Assembly: GCA_903902945.1 (NCBI GenBank)
Contig: CAIUWU010000197.1
Location: 1-11,725 of the forward strand
Source of the DNA: an uncultured Pseudomonadota bacterium
GTDB taxonomy: Bacteria > Pseudomonadota > Gammaproteobacteria > Methylococcales > Methylomonadaceae
Direction: 5' to 3'
Length of the DNA stretch: 11,725 nt
Positions 1 to 6,996 of the stretch are shown piece by piece. The first letter of the stretch is position 1. Every line of letters begins with the position of its first letter. The translations under genes were made by a program, and so were the position numbers. A model generated the notes under the pieces. That model saw only the letters and a program-made list of their open reading frames with translations. It was not told the origin of the DNA and made no database searches.

Positions 1-437
1 CCCACAAATGCTATCAAAGCCCATTCAGGAATTGACAAGGTTAATAAGGTCCAATCCACCTTGGCACACTCGCCGGTGCCGGTCAGCATCAGCTTGAGCG
101 TATCGGCCAGCGGAAAATGCTGAAACACATACTCAATCCCCGGACTGCACTCCGGCACGTCTTCTGGTGGCAAGTGCTGTAACCAGATATGCCGGGCCGA
201 CACACTGCCGCCCAGCAAGGCACTCAGGGTGGCCAGAATCGCATAGACGCGCTGACCGCGATTATGCAAAGCCGCCAGCAGAAAAATCAGCCCGGTTGCC
301 AGAAACACCAGCCGCTGGGAAATACATAACGGGCAAGGCTCCAGCCCTTCAACAAACTGTAAGTAGGCGCCGGTCGCCAGAATCGCCACACAGGCTAAAA
401 ATCCCAGCACAAACCAAACCCTAGGCTTCAATGTCAT
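1..437 (-). CDS. dsbB: Disulfide bond formation protein DsbB (3' end cut by window edge)
   Basis: Inner-membrane quinone reductase that reoxidises periplasmic DsbA and passes electrons to ubiquinone. Reading the minus strand from the ATG at 437 gives 145 codons without a stop before the window edge. Visible are a first membrane segment (about 8-25), the quinone-linked pair C35-P-L-C38, membrane segments at about 42-57 and 66-82, then the second redox pair C97 (PEC) and C124 (GEC) in the second periplasmic loop. The C35/C38 and C97/C124 spacing matches the E. coli DsbB cysteine pairs (41/44 and 104/130). The final membrane segment is only begun, so roughly 20 residues are missing. The start overlaps the last 17 bases of the RCK gene upstream, which suggests translational coupling. 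The ribosome site before it is weak. Identification is firm; only the C-terminus is unseen. Confidence 0.93.
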   Translation of the reverse strand, partial: MTLKPRVWFVLGFLACVAILATGAYLQFVEGLEPCPLCISQRLVFLATGLIFLLAALHNRGQRVYAILATLSALLGGSVSARHIWLQHLPPEDVPECSPGIEYVFQHFPLADTLKLMLTGTGECAKVDWTLLTLSIPEWALIAFV

Positions 438-1131
438 TAAATTCATTTTCAACATCCTGCTTAAACGCTCTAATTTCCCGTTCGGGACCCAAAATAACCA
501 AAATATCACCTTTCACCAGTTCGCAATGGGTATCTTCGACGACAAATCGTAAAGGCTCGGCGCGGCGCTGATTGACGATACCGATCAGAATCAGATTGTA
601 TTGCGAACTCAGCTGCAACTGACTGACACATTGCCCAATCAGATAACTGTCATCAGGAATCACCACTTCGGCCAGATTCAAATCATGACGGCCAAACACA
701 GCATGATCAAAAATATCGCTGATATCAGGCCGCTTCAGCATGTCGTGAATTTTACGAGCACAGATTTCATACGGATCAATCAGCTTATTGGCGCCGGCAA
801 CCCGCAGTTTCTCGGCCGACTCCGGGCTATAGACAATAGCGATAATCTTTAGTTCGGCATCCAGCGCCCGTGCCGACAGGGTCAGAAACACATTTTGCGA
901 ATCTTCTTCGAAGAAACAAAACAAGGTATCAATATCCCGGCCGATTCCGACCGCGCGCAAATCATCATCGCTGCGAAAATCCGCCAGCGCCGTTTCAAAG
1001 CCGTTTTCGTGTGCCAGCTCAATATGGGCCGGATTATGATCCAGCACGACCAACTGATAACGCGCCTGATCAATGCGGCTGATCGCTTCGTAAGACATCG
1101 GGTTATAGCCGAAAATTGCAACCCGCTTCAT
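421..1131 (-). CDS. Standalone RCK / TrkA-type regulatory protein with altered glycine motif
   Basis: A cytosolic protein of 236 residues made of a TrkA_N (RCK_N) Rossmann domain (about 1-120) and a TrkA_C (RCK_C) domain (about 150-225, ending in a GDILVILG strand). Such proteins form rings that gate K+ channels or transporters in response to nucleotides or ions. The usual GxGxxG nucleotide loop is replaced by G8-Y-N-P-M-S13, so the second and third glycines are lost, while the acidic residue after strand two (D31) is kept. Binding of NAD(H) or ATP may therefore be weakened or changed. Its ATG shares an ATGA with the stop of the RCK-bearing channel upstream, and a GGGAGA ribosome site lies inside the channel's last codons. 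It is therefore most likely a partner subunit of that channel. No membrane segment is present. The family is certain; the precise function is inferred. Confidence 0.88.
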   Translation of the reverse strand: MKRVAIFGYNPMSYEAISRIDQARYQLVVLDHNPAHIELAHENGFETALADFRSDDDLRAVGIGRDIDTLFCFFEEDSQNVFLTLSARALDAELKIIAIVYSPESAEKLRVAGANKLIDPYEICARKIHDMLKRPDISDIFDHAVFGRHDLNLAEVVIPDDSYLIGQCVSQLQLSSQYNLILIGIVNQRRAEPLRFVVEDTHCELVKGDILVILGPEREIRAFKQDVENEFNDIEA

Positions 1132-2732
1132 GCTTGTCTCCCGGTTAACAAGCGATGCCGTTCAATCTGATCGCGAAAATGATCAATGCCGAACTTGCGG
1201 CCCAGAATCACCAGAATGTCATCCTGACGCAGAATGAATTTGGCTTCAGGATTAAAGTAAAAATGCTGCTGCTTCACCTGATATTTATTCTTATGTTTAA
1301 AGTGAATCGGATTAGCGCTGATGACGCCCAGCAACGTCAGTTTCTGGCCGGTCAGTTCTACGCGGGATAAAGGCTGATCAATCAGCCATGAGCCTTCCGA
1401 GACCAGAATGGTTTCCATGACGATCTCGGTCTGATTATGCAAAATCCCTGAAATCGCTTCAAAGGCTACCGGCTGACCCAGGAATTCCGCCGCCAGCATC
1501 CCGGCTATTTCAAACGGTCTGATCACATGATCGGCACCGGCCTGATAGAGCTTGTTGATGTTTTCGTGCAGATTGGCGCGGGAAATCACCCGGATGTTTT
1601 TATTGAGGTGGCGGCTGGTGAGCGTAACGTACACATTGGTCACATCATCGCCGGTAATACACAACACCGTCGAAGCACCGCGACAGATCCCGGCACTCAG
1701 CAACACATCATTGCGGCTGGCATCATTATGAATCGTCAGATAACCCTGTTGTTTGGCCAGATTGATATTGTGTTCCTTGCGGTCGATGATGATGAACTTC
1801 TGGCCGTCCTGACTGAGCTGGCGGGCAATCTCGTGGCCAACCCGGCCATAACCACAGATGATGATGAATTCCTGATAGCGCTCCAGTTCGGCATAGGTTC
1901 GGTTTTCGCGTAACAGCGGCATTTTCTCATTGAATGCCGCGATCAGAATCGAAGTGAAAAATGACAGAATGCCGAGACTGGTCAGAATCAGAATAATCGC
2001 CACCAGCCTGCCACCAATGGTATGCGGAATGATGTCGCCGTAACCTACGGTCGCCAGGGTCACAATCGCCCAGTACATGGCATCGAACAGGGTTTTGATT
2101 TTGCTGTCGGGCTCGGGGTGCTCGAAGACATATACCGAAACCGTGGCAATAAAAATCAGAAATCCGGTAAACACCATCAAAGTCAGCAGCTCATAACGCT
2201 TGGTCGCCAGAATATCCGAGAATAATTTGGCACTGTTGGAATAGCGAAACAGCTTGAACAAACGAAACACCAGAAACACCCGCAGAATCCGCAGCGGTCG
2301 GTAACTGGGCAGAATTGCCAGCAAATCGATCACCGCAAACGGCGACAGAATGTATTCCAGTTTTCGGGCAATAGCTTTCTTCAGCGCCCGGTACATACTG
2401 AAACGAATATTCAGATACTGAGCTTTTTCGTGTTCTTCGAGAATAATCAGATGGCTATCGGAATAGACCCACAAGCGCAGTAAATATTCGCAAGCAAAAA
2501 TCACCAGAATCGCCTGTTCAAAATAGCCGCCCATAGGACTGGCTTCGTGTTCCACATCATAAAGCAGAAAGAAAATGCTCAGCACGATCAGCCCTATCAT
2601 CATTACATCAAAATAGGATTTGGCGCGGCTGCCCTGATTTTCCAGCAGGTTATAAAAAAACACCTTGGTGCGTTTATAGCGTTCTGAAGACTTTAAATGA
2701 TAGGCACCGTAAACGATGAATTTTCTGAGCAT
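1128..2732 (-). CDS. Six-TM voltage-gated-type K+ channel with C-terminal RCK domain
   Basis: An inner-membrane potassium channel of 534 residues. Segments S1 (about 41-60), S2 (70-90), S3 (128-142), an arginine-rich S4 (R145, R148, R151, R157, K160, R163), S5 (180-203), pore helix, selectivity filter T228-V-G-Y-G-D233 and S6 (242-268) are all visible. A cytosolic RCK domain follows, with an intact G294-Y-G-R-V-G299 loop and an acidic end to strand two (IIID), then an RCK_C domain (about 430-515). The layout resembles E. coli Kch but the protein is longer, with the S4 charges of voltage-gated channels. It starts 8 bases after the SDR gene and its stop overlaps the next ATG, so it is made together with a second RCK protein. 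The ribosome site before the ATG is poor, as expected for a coupled gene. K+ selectivity is well supported; true voltage sensing is inferred from S4 only. Confidence 0.93.
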   Translation of the reverse strand: MLRKFIVYGAYHLKSSERYKRTKVFFYNLLENQGSRAKSYFDVMMIGLIVLSIFFLLYDVEHEASPMGGYFEQAILVIFACEYLLRLWVYSDSHLIILEEHEKAQYLNIRFSMYRALKKAIARKLEYILSPFAVIDLLAILPSYRPLRILRVFLVFRLFKLFRYSNSAKLFSDILATKRYELLTLMVFTGFLIFIATVSVYVFEHPEPDSKIKTLFDAMYWAIVTLATVGYGDIIPHTIGGRLVAIILILTSLGILSFFTSILIAAFNEKMPLLRENRTYAELERYQEFIIICGYGRVGHEIARQLSQDGQKFIIIDRKEHNINLAKQQGYLTIHNDASRNDVLLSAGICRGASTVLCITGDDVTNVYVTLTSRHLNKNIRVISRANLHENINKLYQAGADHVIRPFEIAGMLAAEFLGQPVAFEAISGILHNQTEIVMETILVSEGSWLIDQPLSRVELTGQKLTLLGVISANPIHFKHKNKYQVKQQHFYFNPEAKFILRQDDILVILGRKFGIDHFRDQIERHRLLTGRQA

Positions 2733-2740
2733 AGAGACGG

Positions 2741-3454
2741 TTATTTTTTAAATTCGATCACTTTACTGGCGGGACTGAGATTAATTTCGTCAATCATACA
2801 ATGATTACCGGCTTGCAGGATGTAACTGACCGCATCAGCGACATCTGCCGCCTGTAACGCCTGACCCGCCTGTTTGCCGGGGGCAAAATTCAGGGTTTCA
2901 AAAAAACCGGTATCGACCATGCCAGGATTGATCAATGACACCCGCACCGGACTCTTGCCGCATTCATCACGCAATGCCTGACTGAAGCCGCGCAAAGCAA
3001 ATTTACTGGCGCAATAAATACTGCCGTTGCGACTGCCTTTCAGGGCTGCTTCGGAACCGATATAAATCAGATTGGCATGCGGCTGCCGTTTCAGCCTGGG
3101 CAACAAGGCCTTGGTCAGCAGCACCTGAGCAGTGAAGTTGACCTGCAGCAGCTGCTCGATTTGCCGTACCGAAAACTGTTCGATAGCGCCAAACTGGCCA
3201 TAACCAGCGGCAAACACCACCGCATCGAGCGCTGGAAACTGCAGCTGGAGGCGTCTGACGGCAGCTTCCAGGCTGGCCGGCTGGCTCAGATCCAGCTCCA
3301 GCGCAGTGAAGCGGCGCTGCGGGCTGGTGAACTGGCTGATATCCCGAGAACTGCCGATCACCTGATATCCCTGCTCTAACAACTGCCGAGCAACCGCCCG
3401 ACCGATACCGGAACTGGCGCCGGTCACCAACACCGTGCGCTTTAAATCTGACAT
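2741..3454 (-). CDS. Short-chain dehydrogenase/reductase (classical SDR)
   Basis: A cytosolic NAD(P)-dependent oxidoreductase of about 237 residues. From the start chosen here: the cofactor loop T11-G-A-S-S-G-I-G18, an SRD (R37) after strand two that favours NADP(H), an AAG turn (82-84), structural N106, catalytic S134, and the Y147-x-x-x-K151 pair, followed by INPG and a substrate loop. Length and motif order match classical SDRs. The frame extends 16 codons further up to 3502, but those residues (three histidines near the start) look non-coding and would deepen the overlap with the upstream gene. The ATG at 3454 puts the cofactor loop at the usual distance from the N-terminus. The start overlaps the end of the radical SAM gene by 13 bases. 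The substrate cannot be told from sequence. Confidence 0.92.
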   Translation of the reverse strand: MSDLKRTVLVTGASSGIGRAVARQLLEQGYQVIGSSRDISQFTSPQRRFTALELDLSQPASLEAAVRRLQLQFPALDAVVFAAGYGQFGAIEQFSVRQIEQLLQVNFTAQVLLTKALLPRLKRQPHANLIYIGSEAALKGSRNGSIYCASKFALRGFSQALRDECGKSPVRVSLINPGMVDTGFFETLNFAPGKQAGQALQAADVADAVSYILQAGNHCMIDEINLSPASKVIEFKK

Positions 3455-4431
3455 GGAAATAACTGACTCTCGCTGATGTAATCCAGCAGCATGGTGGTGC
3501 AATCCTCGATCATCGCTCGCTCCAGTGGCTGCCGGTAAGACACCATGCCATTGACGGTCTGCAACGGACTGACCAACAGTTTTTCATCGGGATATAGCTT
3601 GTGAATCTTTTTGAAATACTGCTCGGGCAAGCGAAACACGCCCAGACTAACCGAATGCAGTTTCCCGGCATCCAGCACCTTGAACACCCGCTCGAACAAT
3701 GCACGATACTGCTGCTGATAATCATGCTGATAAATCAGCGGATCAAAACGCAGCCCCACCGGCCAGCCCTGCTGTTGCAATTTCAGCGCCGCTTCCAGAC
3801 GTTTTTCCAGACTAGGGGTTTTGGCTTCGACTTTTTCCACCACCGATTCCGGCGACAAACTAAAAGCGACCACACAGCGCGCCAAAGGCTGGCGCTGCAA
3901 TAAACTGCGAATCTGGGTGCTTTTAGTGCGCAGCTCCAGCCAGGCGTTGGGCAAGTTTTCAAACACCGGCAAAAAGGCTTCGGCAAACCCTGTCACCGGT
4001 TCCAGCGCCAGACTGTCGCAGTCATAACCGGAAAAGAAATAGACCGGGTCCGAGGTTTGCTGGCTAATGGCGATAATCTCACGCTGGAAATCTTCAAAAT
4101 TGACAAACAACACATAGTTGGCCGACTGATACATGCCTTGTAAAAAGCAGTAACGGCAATCGTACAAACAGTTGAGCATGTGCGAAAAATAGTAATTATG
4201 CTGACCGCCTATGCCGTAACCGGGAGGCGCCGGTAACACAAACTTCTGATATTTCTCGGCCAGAATCAGCGCCGGATTATGTTTCTGCAACCGAAAGTTC
4301 TGCGCCTTGGGATTGAATACCTCGCCATAACGGGCGCATTCGATTATCTGCGCCGCCGGAAATCGGCTGCGGATTTGTCTGGCACGCGGATGATCCTGTA
4401 CCGCAGTTTCTATATATAAGCTATCAATCAT
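3442..4431 (-). CDS. Spore photoproduct lyase-like (SPL family) radical SAM protein
   Basis: A cytosolic iron-sulfur enzyme of about 329 residues. It carries C88-x3-C92-x2-C95, which binds the [4Fe-4S] cluster used to cleave S-adenosylmethionine, in the SPL-type setting CLYDCRYCFLQ. A further cysteine, C138 in SGYDCDS, falls where the hydrogen-donor C141 of Bacillus SplB is expected. The opening residues (MIDSLYIET) and the overall length also resemble SplB, which repairs the UV-induced spore photoproduct. Nothing else in the window suggests a spore former, so the substrate may be another UV lesion or something different. The frame runs up to 4458, but the ATG at 4431 matches the family N-terminus and leaves 5 bases after cobQ with a GGGAA site before it; the longer form would overlap cobQ by 22 bases. 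The family is certain, the substrate unknown. Confidence 0.88.
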   Translation of the reverse strand: MIDSLYIETAVQDHPRARQIRSRFPAAQIIECARYGEVFNPKAQNFRLQKHNPALILAEKYQKFVLPAPPGYGIGGQHNYYFSHMLNCLYDCRYCFLQGMYQSANYVLFVNFEDFQREIIAISQQTSDPVYFFSGYDCDSLALEPVTGFAEAFLPVFENLPNAWLELRTKSTQIRSLLQRQPLARCVVAFSLSPESVVEKVEAKTPSLEKRLEAALKLQQQGWPVGLRFDPLIYQHDYQQQYRALFERVFKVLDAGKLHSVSLGVFRLPEQYFKKIHKLYPDEKLLVSPLQTVNGMVSYRQPLERAMIEDCTTMLLDYISESQLFPCQI

Positions 4432-4436
4432 CTTGG

Positions 4437-5936
4437 TTATTCCCGGACTGCAGACCAATGCTGCAATAGCGTTTCCAGTCGCTGAAAATCAAAATGGCTT
4501 TCCAGCAAATCGGCCAGTTGATCAATACCGGCTTCACGCTGGGCAGCAAAATCAAGTGCTTCAGCCGCCTGATAACCGGCCCAGGCCAGCAAGGCATTAC
4601 AGGCTGCCGGTAAATCGAACAGACCATGCAGATAGCTGCCGGCGATCTGCCCATCGGCCGATAGTGCGCCATCGCAGCCGTGTGACAAGCGAAATAATGG
4701 CCGCTGCAAGGCCGGCCCGTGACTTTGTCCCAGATGAATTTCATAGCCTTGTACCGCGATTTCCGGCTGGCCGGCAAAACAGCCGTGTGACTGCCGCAGG
4801 GTTTTTTGCGGCTGCAGTTCCGTCACCAGCTCCAGCAGGCCCAAACCGGGCAGCGAACCGGCAGCGCTTTCCAGCGCCAAGGGATCATCGATTCGCTGAC
4901 CCAGCATCTGAAAACCTCCGCAAATTCCCAGCAGCTTGCCGCCATAACGCAAATGACGGCGGATAAAATCCGGCCAGCCACGGTCGCTTAAATGGGCCAG
5001 ATCACTGGCAACCGCTTTACTGCCCGGCAGCACGATCAAATCGGCGCCCTGGACTTGGTCAGGATGCCGGACAAAACTGACTTGAACGCCAGGATGCAAT
5101 TGCAAGGGATCGAAATCGGTGTGATTACTGAAACTGGGTAAATACGGCACCACGATATGAAACGGCTGCTCCGCAGTCTGTCTGGCATGAGAGCTTGTCA
5201 GTGCATCTTCGGCATCGATGTAAAAACCATGCAAATACGGCAAAACCGCCAGCACCGGTTTACCGGTTCTGGCCTCCAGCCAGTCCAATCCCGGTTGCAA
5301 CAAGGCAATGTCGCCACGGAAACGGTTAATCACAAAACCAACCACCCGCTGCTGTTCAGCAGCCGACAATAACGCCAGGGTGCCGACCAGATGCGCAAAC
5401 ACACCCCCGCGATCAATATCGGCAATCAGAATCACCGGGCAATCCACGGCTTCGGCAAAGCCCATATTGGCAATATCGCCTTCACGCAGATTGACTTCGG
5501 CCGGACTGCCGGCACCTTCCACCAGCCGCATCTGATATTGTTGGCCCAGTCGTTGCCAGGATTGCAGCACGGCATCTTTGGCTACCTGCTTGTAATCATG
5601 ATATTGCTGAGCCGACTGATTTTGCAGCACCTGGCCGTGAATGATGACCTGAGCGCTGGTATCGCTATGCGGTTTGAGCAACACCGGATTCATGTCGCTG
5701 TGTGGCGGCAACCCGCAGGCAGCGGCCTGCACCGCCTGTGCCCGGCCGATTTCGCCACCGTCGCAGGTCACCGCACTATTCAAGGCCATGTTTTGCGGTT
5801 TGAATGGCGCAACGGCAACCCCGCGCCGCCGATAATAGCGACACAGTGCCGTCACTAAAGTGCTTTTGCCCGCATCGGAGCTTGTGCCTTGTACCATCAG
5901 AGCGGCAAAAGGAGCGCCCACCGGCGAACGATTCAC
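4437..5936 (-). CDS. cobQ: Cobyric acid synthase CobQ (glutamine-hydrolysing)
   Basis: A cytosolic enzyme of 499 residues that amidates side chains of adenosylcobyrinic acid a,c-diamide in coenzyme B12 synthesis, using ATP and glutamine. The N-terminal half is the P-loop-like synthetase domain with V15-Q-G-T-S-S-D-A-G-K-S25, FKPQNMALNS and a LVEGAGSPAEVNL segment. The C-terminal half is a class I glutamine amidotransferase with nucleophile C339 (GICGGFQMLG), the GYEIH motif (398-402) and catalytic H437 (GSYLHGLF). The start is a GTG at 5936, fused as GTGA to the stop of a 19-codon mini-ORF. The ATG at 5897 (residue 14) has no ribosome site and is less likely. No other B12 gene is present, so the rest of the pathway, or a salvage route, must be encoded elsewhere. 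Identification is firm. Confidence 0.96.
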   Translation of the reverse strand: MNRSPVGAPFAALMVQGTSSDAGKSTLVTALCRYYRRRGVAVAPFKPQNMALNSAVTCDGGEIGRAQAVQAAACGLPPHSDMNPVLLKPHSDTSAQVIIHGQVLQNQSAQQYHDYKQVAKDAVLQSWQRLGQQYQMRLVEGAGSPAEVNLREGDIANMGFAEAVDCPVILIADIDRGGVFAHLVGTLALLSAAEQQRVVGFVINRFRGDIALLQPGLDWLEARTGKPVLAVLPYLHGFYIDAEDALTSSHARQTAEQPFHIVVPYLPSFSNHTDFDPLQLHPGVQVSFVRHPDQVQGADLIVLPGSKAVASDLAHLSDRGWPDFIRRHLRYGGKLLGICGGFQMLGQRIDDPLALESAAGSLPGLGLLELVTELQPQKTLRQSHGCFAGQPEIAVQGYEIHLGQSHGPALQRPLFRLSHGCDGALSADGQIAGSYLHGLFDLPAACNALLAWAGYQAAEALDFAAQREAGIDQLADLLESHFDFQRLETLLQHWSAVRE

Positions 5937-5992
5937 AATAAACCACCCGCCACTAAATAGGCCAGACCACGCCGGCTGACAAAATCAGCCAT
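5933..5992 (-). CDS. Possible 19-codon mini-ORF coupled to cobQ
   Basis: An ATG at 5992, directly after the TAA of the TM2 gene, opens a frame of 19 codons. The peptide is MADFVSRRGLAYLVAGGLL, with a basic start and a hydrophobic tail. Its TGA overlaps the GTG start of cobQ as GTGA. The arrangement could pass ribosomes from the TM2 gene to cobQ, whose own GTG has only a loose G-rich site before it. I recognise no family, and the peptide may have no function of its own. It may simply be a chance frame in a 56-base gap. Confidence 0.3.
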   Translation of the reverse strand: MADFVSRRGLAYLVAGGLL

Positions 5993-6406
5993 TTATTTGA
6001 GATGACGCCCTTTGGCATCTTTATAGATATGACCCGTCAAAATCAGTACGCCATCGACAAAGCCCCACACCACACCGAAACCACCGGTGACATAGGTAAT
6101 CGCCAGCTGGGCAATGCCGATACCCCAGAATCCCAGATACATGCGGTGCAGCCCGGCGGCGCCCAGCACCACCCCCAATAAACCGGCAATGATCCGGCTT
6201 TTGACCGGTTTTGTTTCATACAAGTAAGCAGCAACCGGCGCTACTTCGCTGACAACACCGTCTTCATGATCGAAATCGACATCATCACCGGTTTTGGGCG
6301 CCGATTCCGAGTTCCATTGATCGATATGAAATTCATAAAACGCCTCTTGGTGTTTGATGACGCCGGTCTGGGTTTTTTGATCGAAACTTTCAATATGTCC
6401 TAGCAT
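5993..6406 (-). CDS. TM2-domain membrane protein with cold-shock-like N-terminal domain
   Basis: A protein of 137 residues in two parts. Residues 1 to about 58 resemble a cold-shock or OB-type fold: GHIESFDQKTQTGVI matches the usual opening of such domains, and an acidic strand region follows. Residues about 68-127 form a TM2 domain: two membrane helices with the signature L81-G-A-A-G-L-H-R-M-Y-L-G92 and a VVWGFVDGVLIL second helix. A good ribosome site (AGAAAGG) lies about 8 bases before the ATG. The gene starts 72 bases after the previous one, so it may be read through from yheS or from its own promoter in that gap; I see no convincing one. TM2 proteins have no well-defined bacterial role. 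The N-terminal domain may bind nucleic acid at the membrane, but this is inference from the fold only. Confidence 0.8.
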   Translation of the reverse strand: MLGHIESFDQKTQTGVIKHQEAFYEFHIDQWNSESAPKTGDDVDFDHEDGVVSEVAPVAAYLYETKPVKSRIIAGLLGVVLGAAGLHRMYLGFWGIGIAQLAITYVTGGFGVVWGFVDGVLILTGHIYKDAKGRHLK

Positions 6407-6478
6407 GCTAATTACCTTTCTGTGAGACGGGCGGGTGTGCCTGCCCTGTTATTGTTATCGGTGCTGTAAAAAATTGCT

Positions 6479-6991
6479 TTATCCCTGCTCCAGAGTCGTG
6501 ACCGGAAACAAGGCTTCCATCAGCTGCGAGGACAGTAATAAATATAAAAACGCCAGCCCCAGCGCCATAAACAAGGGCCGCTCCAGCGCATGCCGGTAAA
6601 TATGTCCGATCACCAGCCAGTGCCAGAGCATCAGCAGCAACATGGCAAAAAAGCCTAAATCGGTTGGTTGGTGATTGAGACTGGCCAGTGCCGGCAGGGC
6701 AAAAAAATTGATCACGGCATCGGCACCCATCAGTGCCAGCAGGGTTTGCTGCAGACGGTTGGTCCAGCCGGAAAAATACAGTAAAGGCCAGGTAAAAACC
6801 ACCATCAGCAACAGATCGACCAGAATTTGCAGCGCGGCAACGCCCCAGTCATTATTGAGCTGCAGAATGGTCAGATTGATTACTAGATAGGCGCCAGCCA
6901 CGATTTGGATCACGCTGCTGCTGACCGGAATATCTTGCGGGCCTTTTTTCAAGGCGGTGAGTTCAAAAAACAAGCCTAACAGTCGTTTCAT
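6479..6991 (-). CDS. Unknown multi-pass membrane protein
   Basis: I do not recognise a family. The 170 residues contain about five hydrophobic segments (roughly 27-44, 53-76, 83-105, 113-130 and 138-158) after a short basic, cytosolic-type N-terminus. There is no signal peptide, and the polar loops are short. Scattered tryptophans and histidines occur near the helix ends (WHWLVIGHIYRH), but no catalytic pattern stands out. The ATG lies 5 bases after the yheS stop, and a strong AGGAG ribosome site sits within the last codons of yheS, so the two are cotranscribed. The 72 bases after its stop contain a G+C-rich imperfect hairpin without a T-run, so transcription may continue into the TM2 gene. 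It is a real gene by position, ribosome site and composition; its function is unknown. Confidence 0.75.
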   Translation of the reverse strand: MKRLLGLFFELTALKKGPQDIPVSSSVIQIVAGAYLVINLTILQLNNDWGVAALQILVDLLLMVVFTWPLLYFSGWTNRLQQTLLALMGADAVINFFALPALASLNHQPTDLGFFAMLLLMLWHWLVIGHIYRHALERPLFMALGLAFLYLLLSSQLMEALFPVTTLEQG

Positions 6992-6996
6992 ACGCT

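Noticed and set aside
167..424. Plus-strand open frame of 85 codons at the left end
   Set aside because: It lies antisense to dsbB, whose redox cysteine pairs and membrane segments are clear; no ribosome site or family is seen.
3455..3502. Longer start for the SDR gene
   Set aside because: The extra 16 residues look non-coding and would overlap the upstream gene by 61 bases; the ATG at 3454 fits the family.
4433..4966. Plus-strand open frame of 177 codons
   Set aside because: It is antisense to the cobQ amidotransferase domain; the proline- and arginine-rich product is typical of a shadow frame.
5391..5858. Plus-strand open frame of 155 codons
   Set aside because: It is a shadow of the cobQ synthetase domain on the other strand.
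6426..6448. G+C-rich hairpin between the unknown membrane protein and TM2 genes
   Set aside because: The stem has a mismatch or wobble and no T-run follows on the minus strand, so it is not supported as a terminator.
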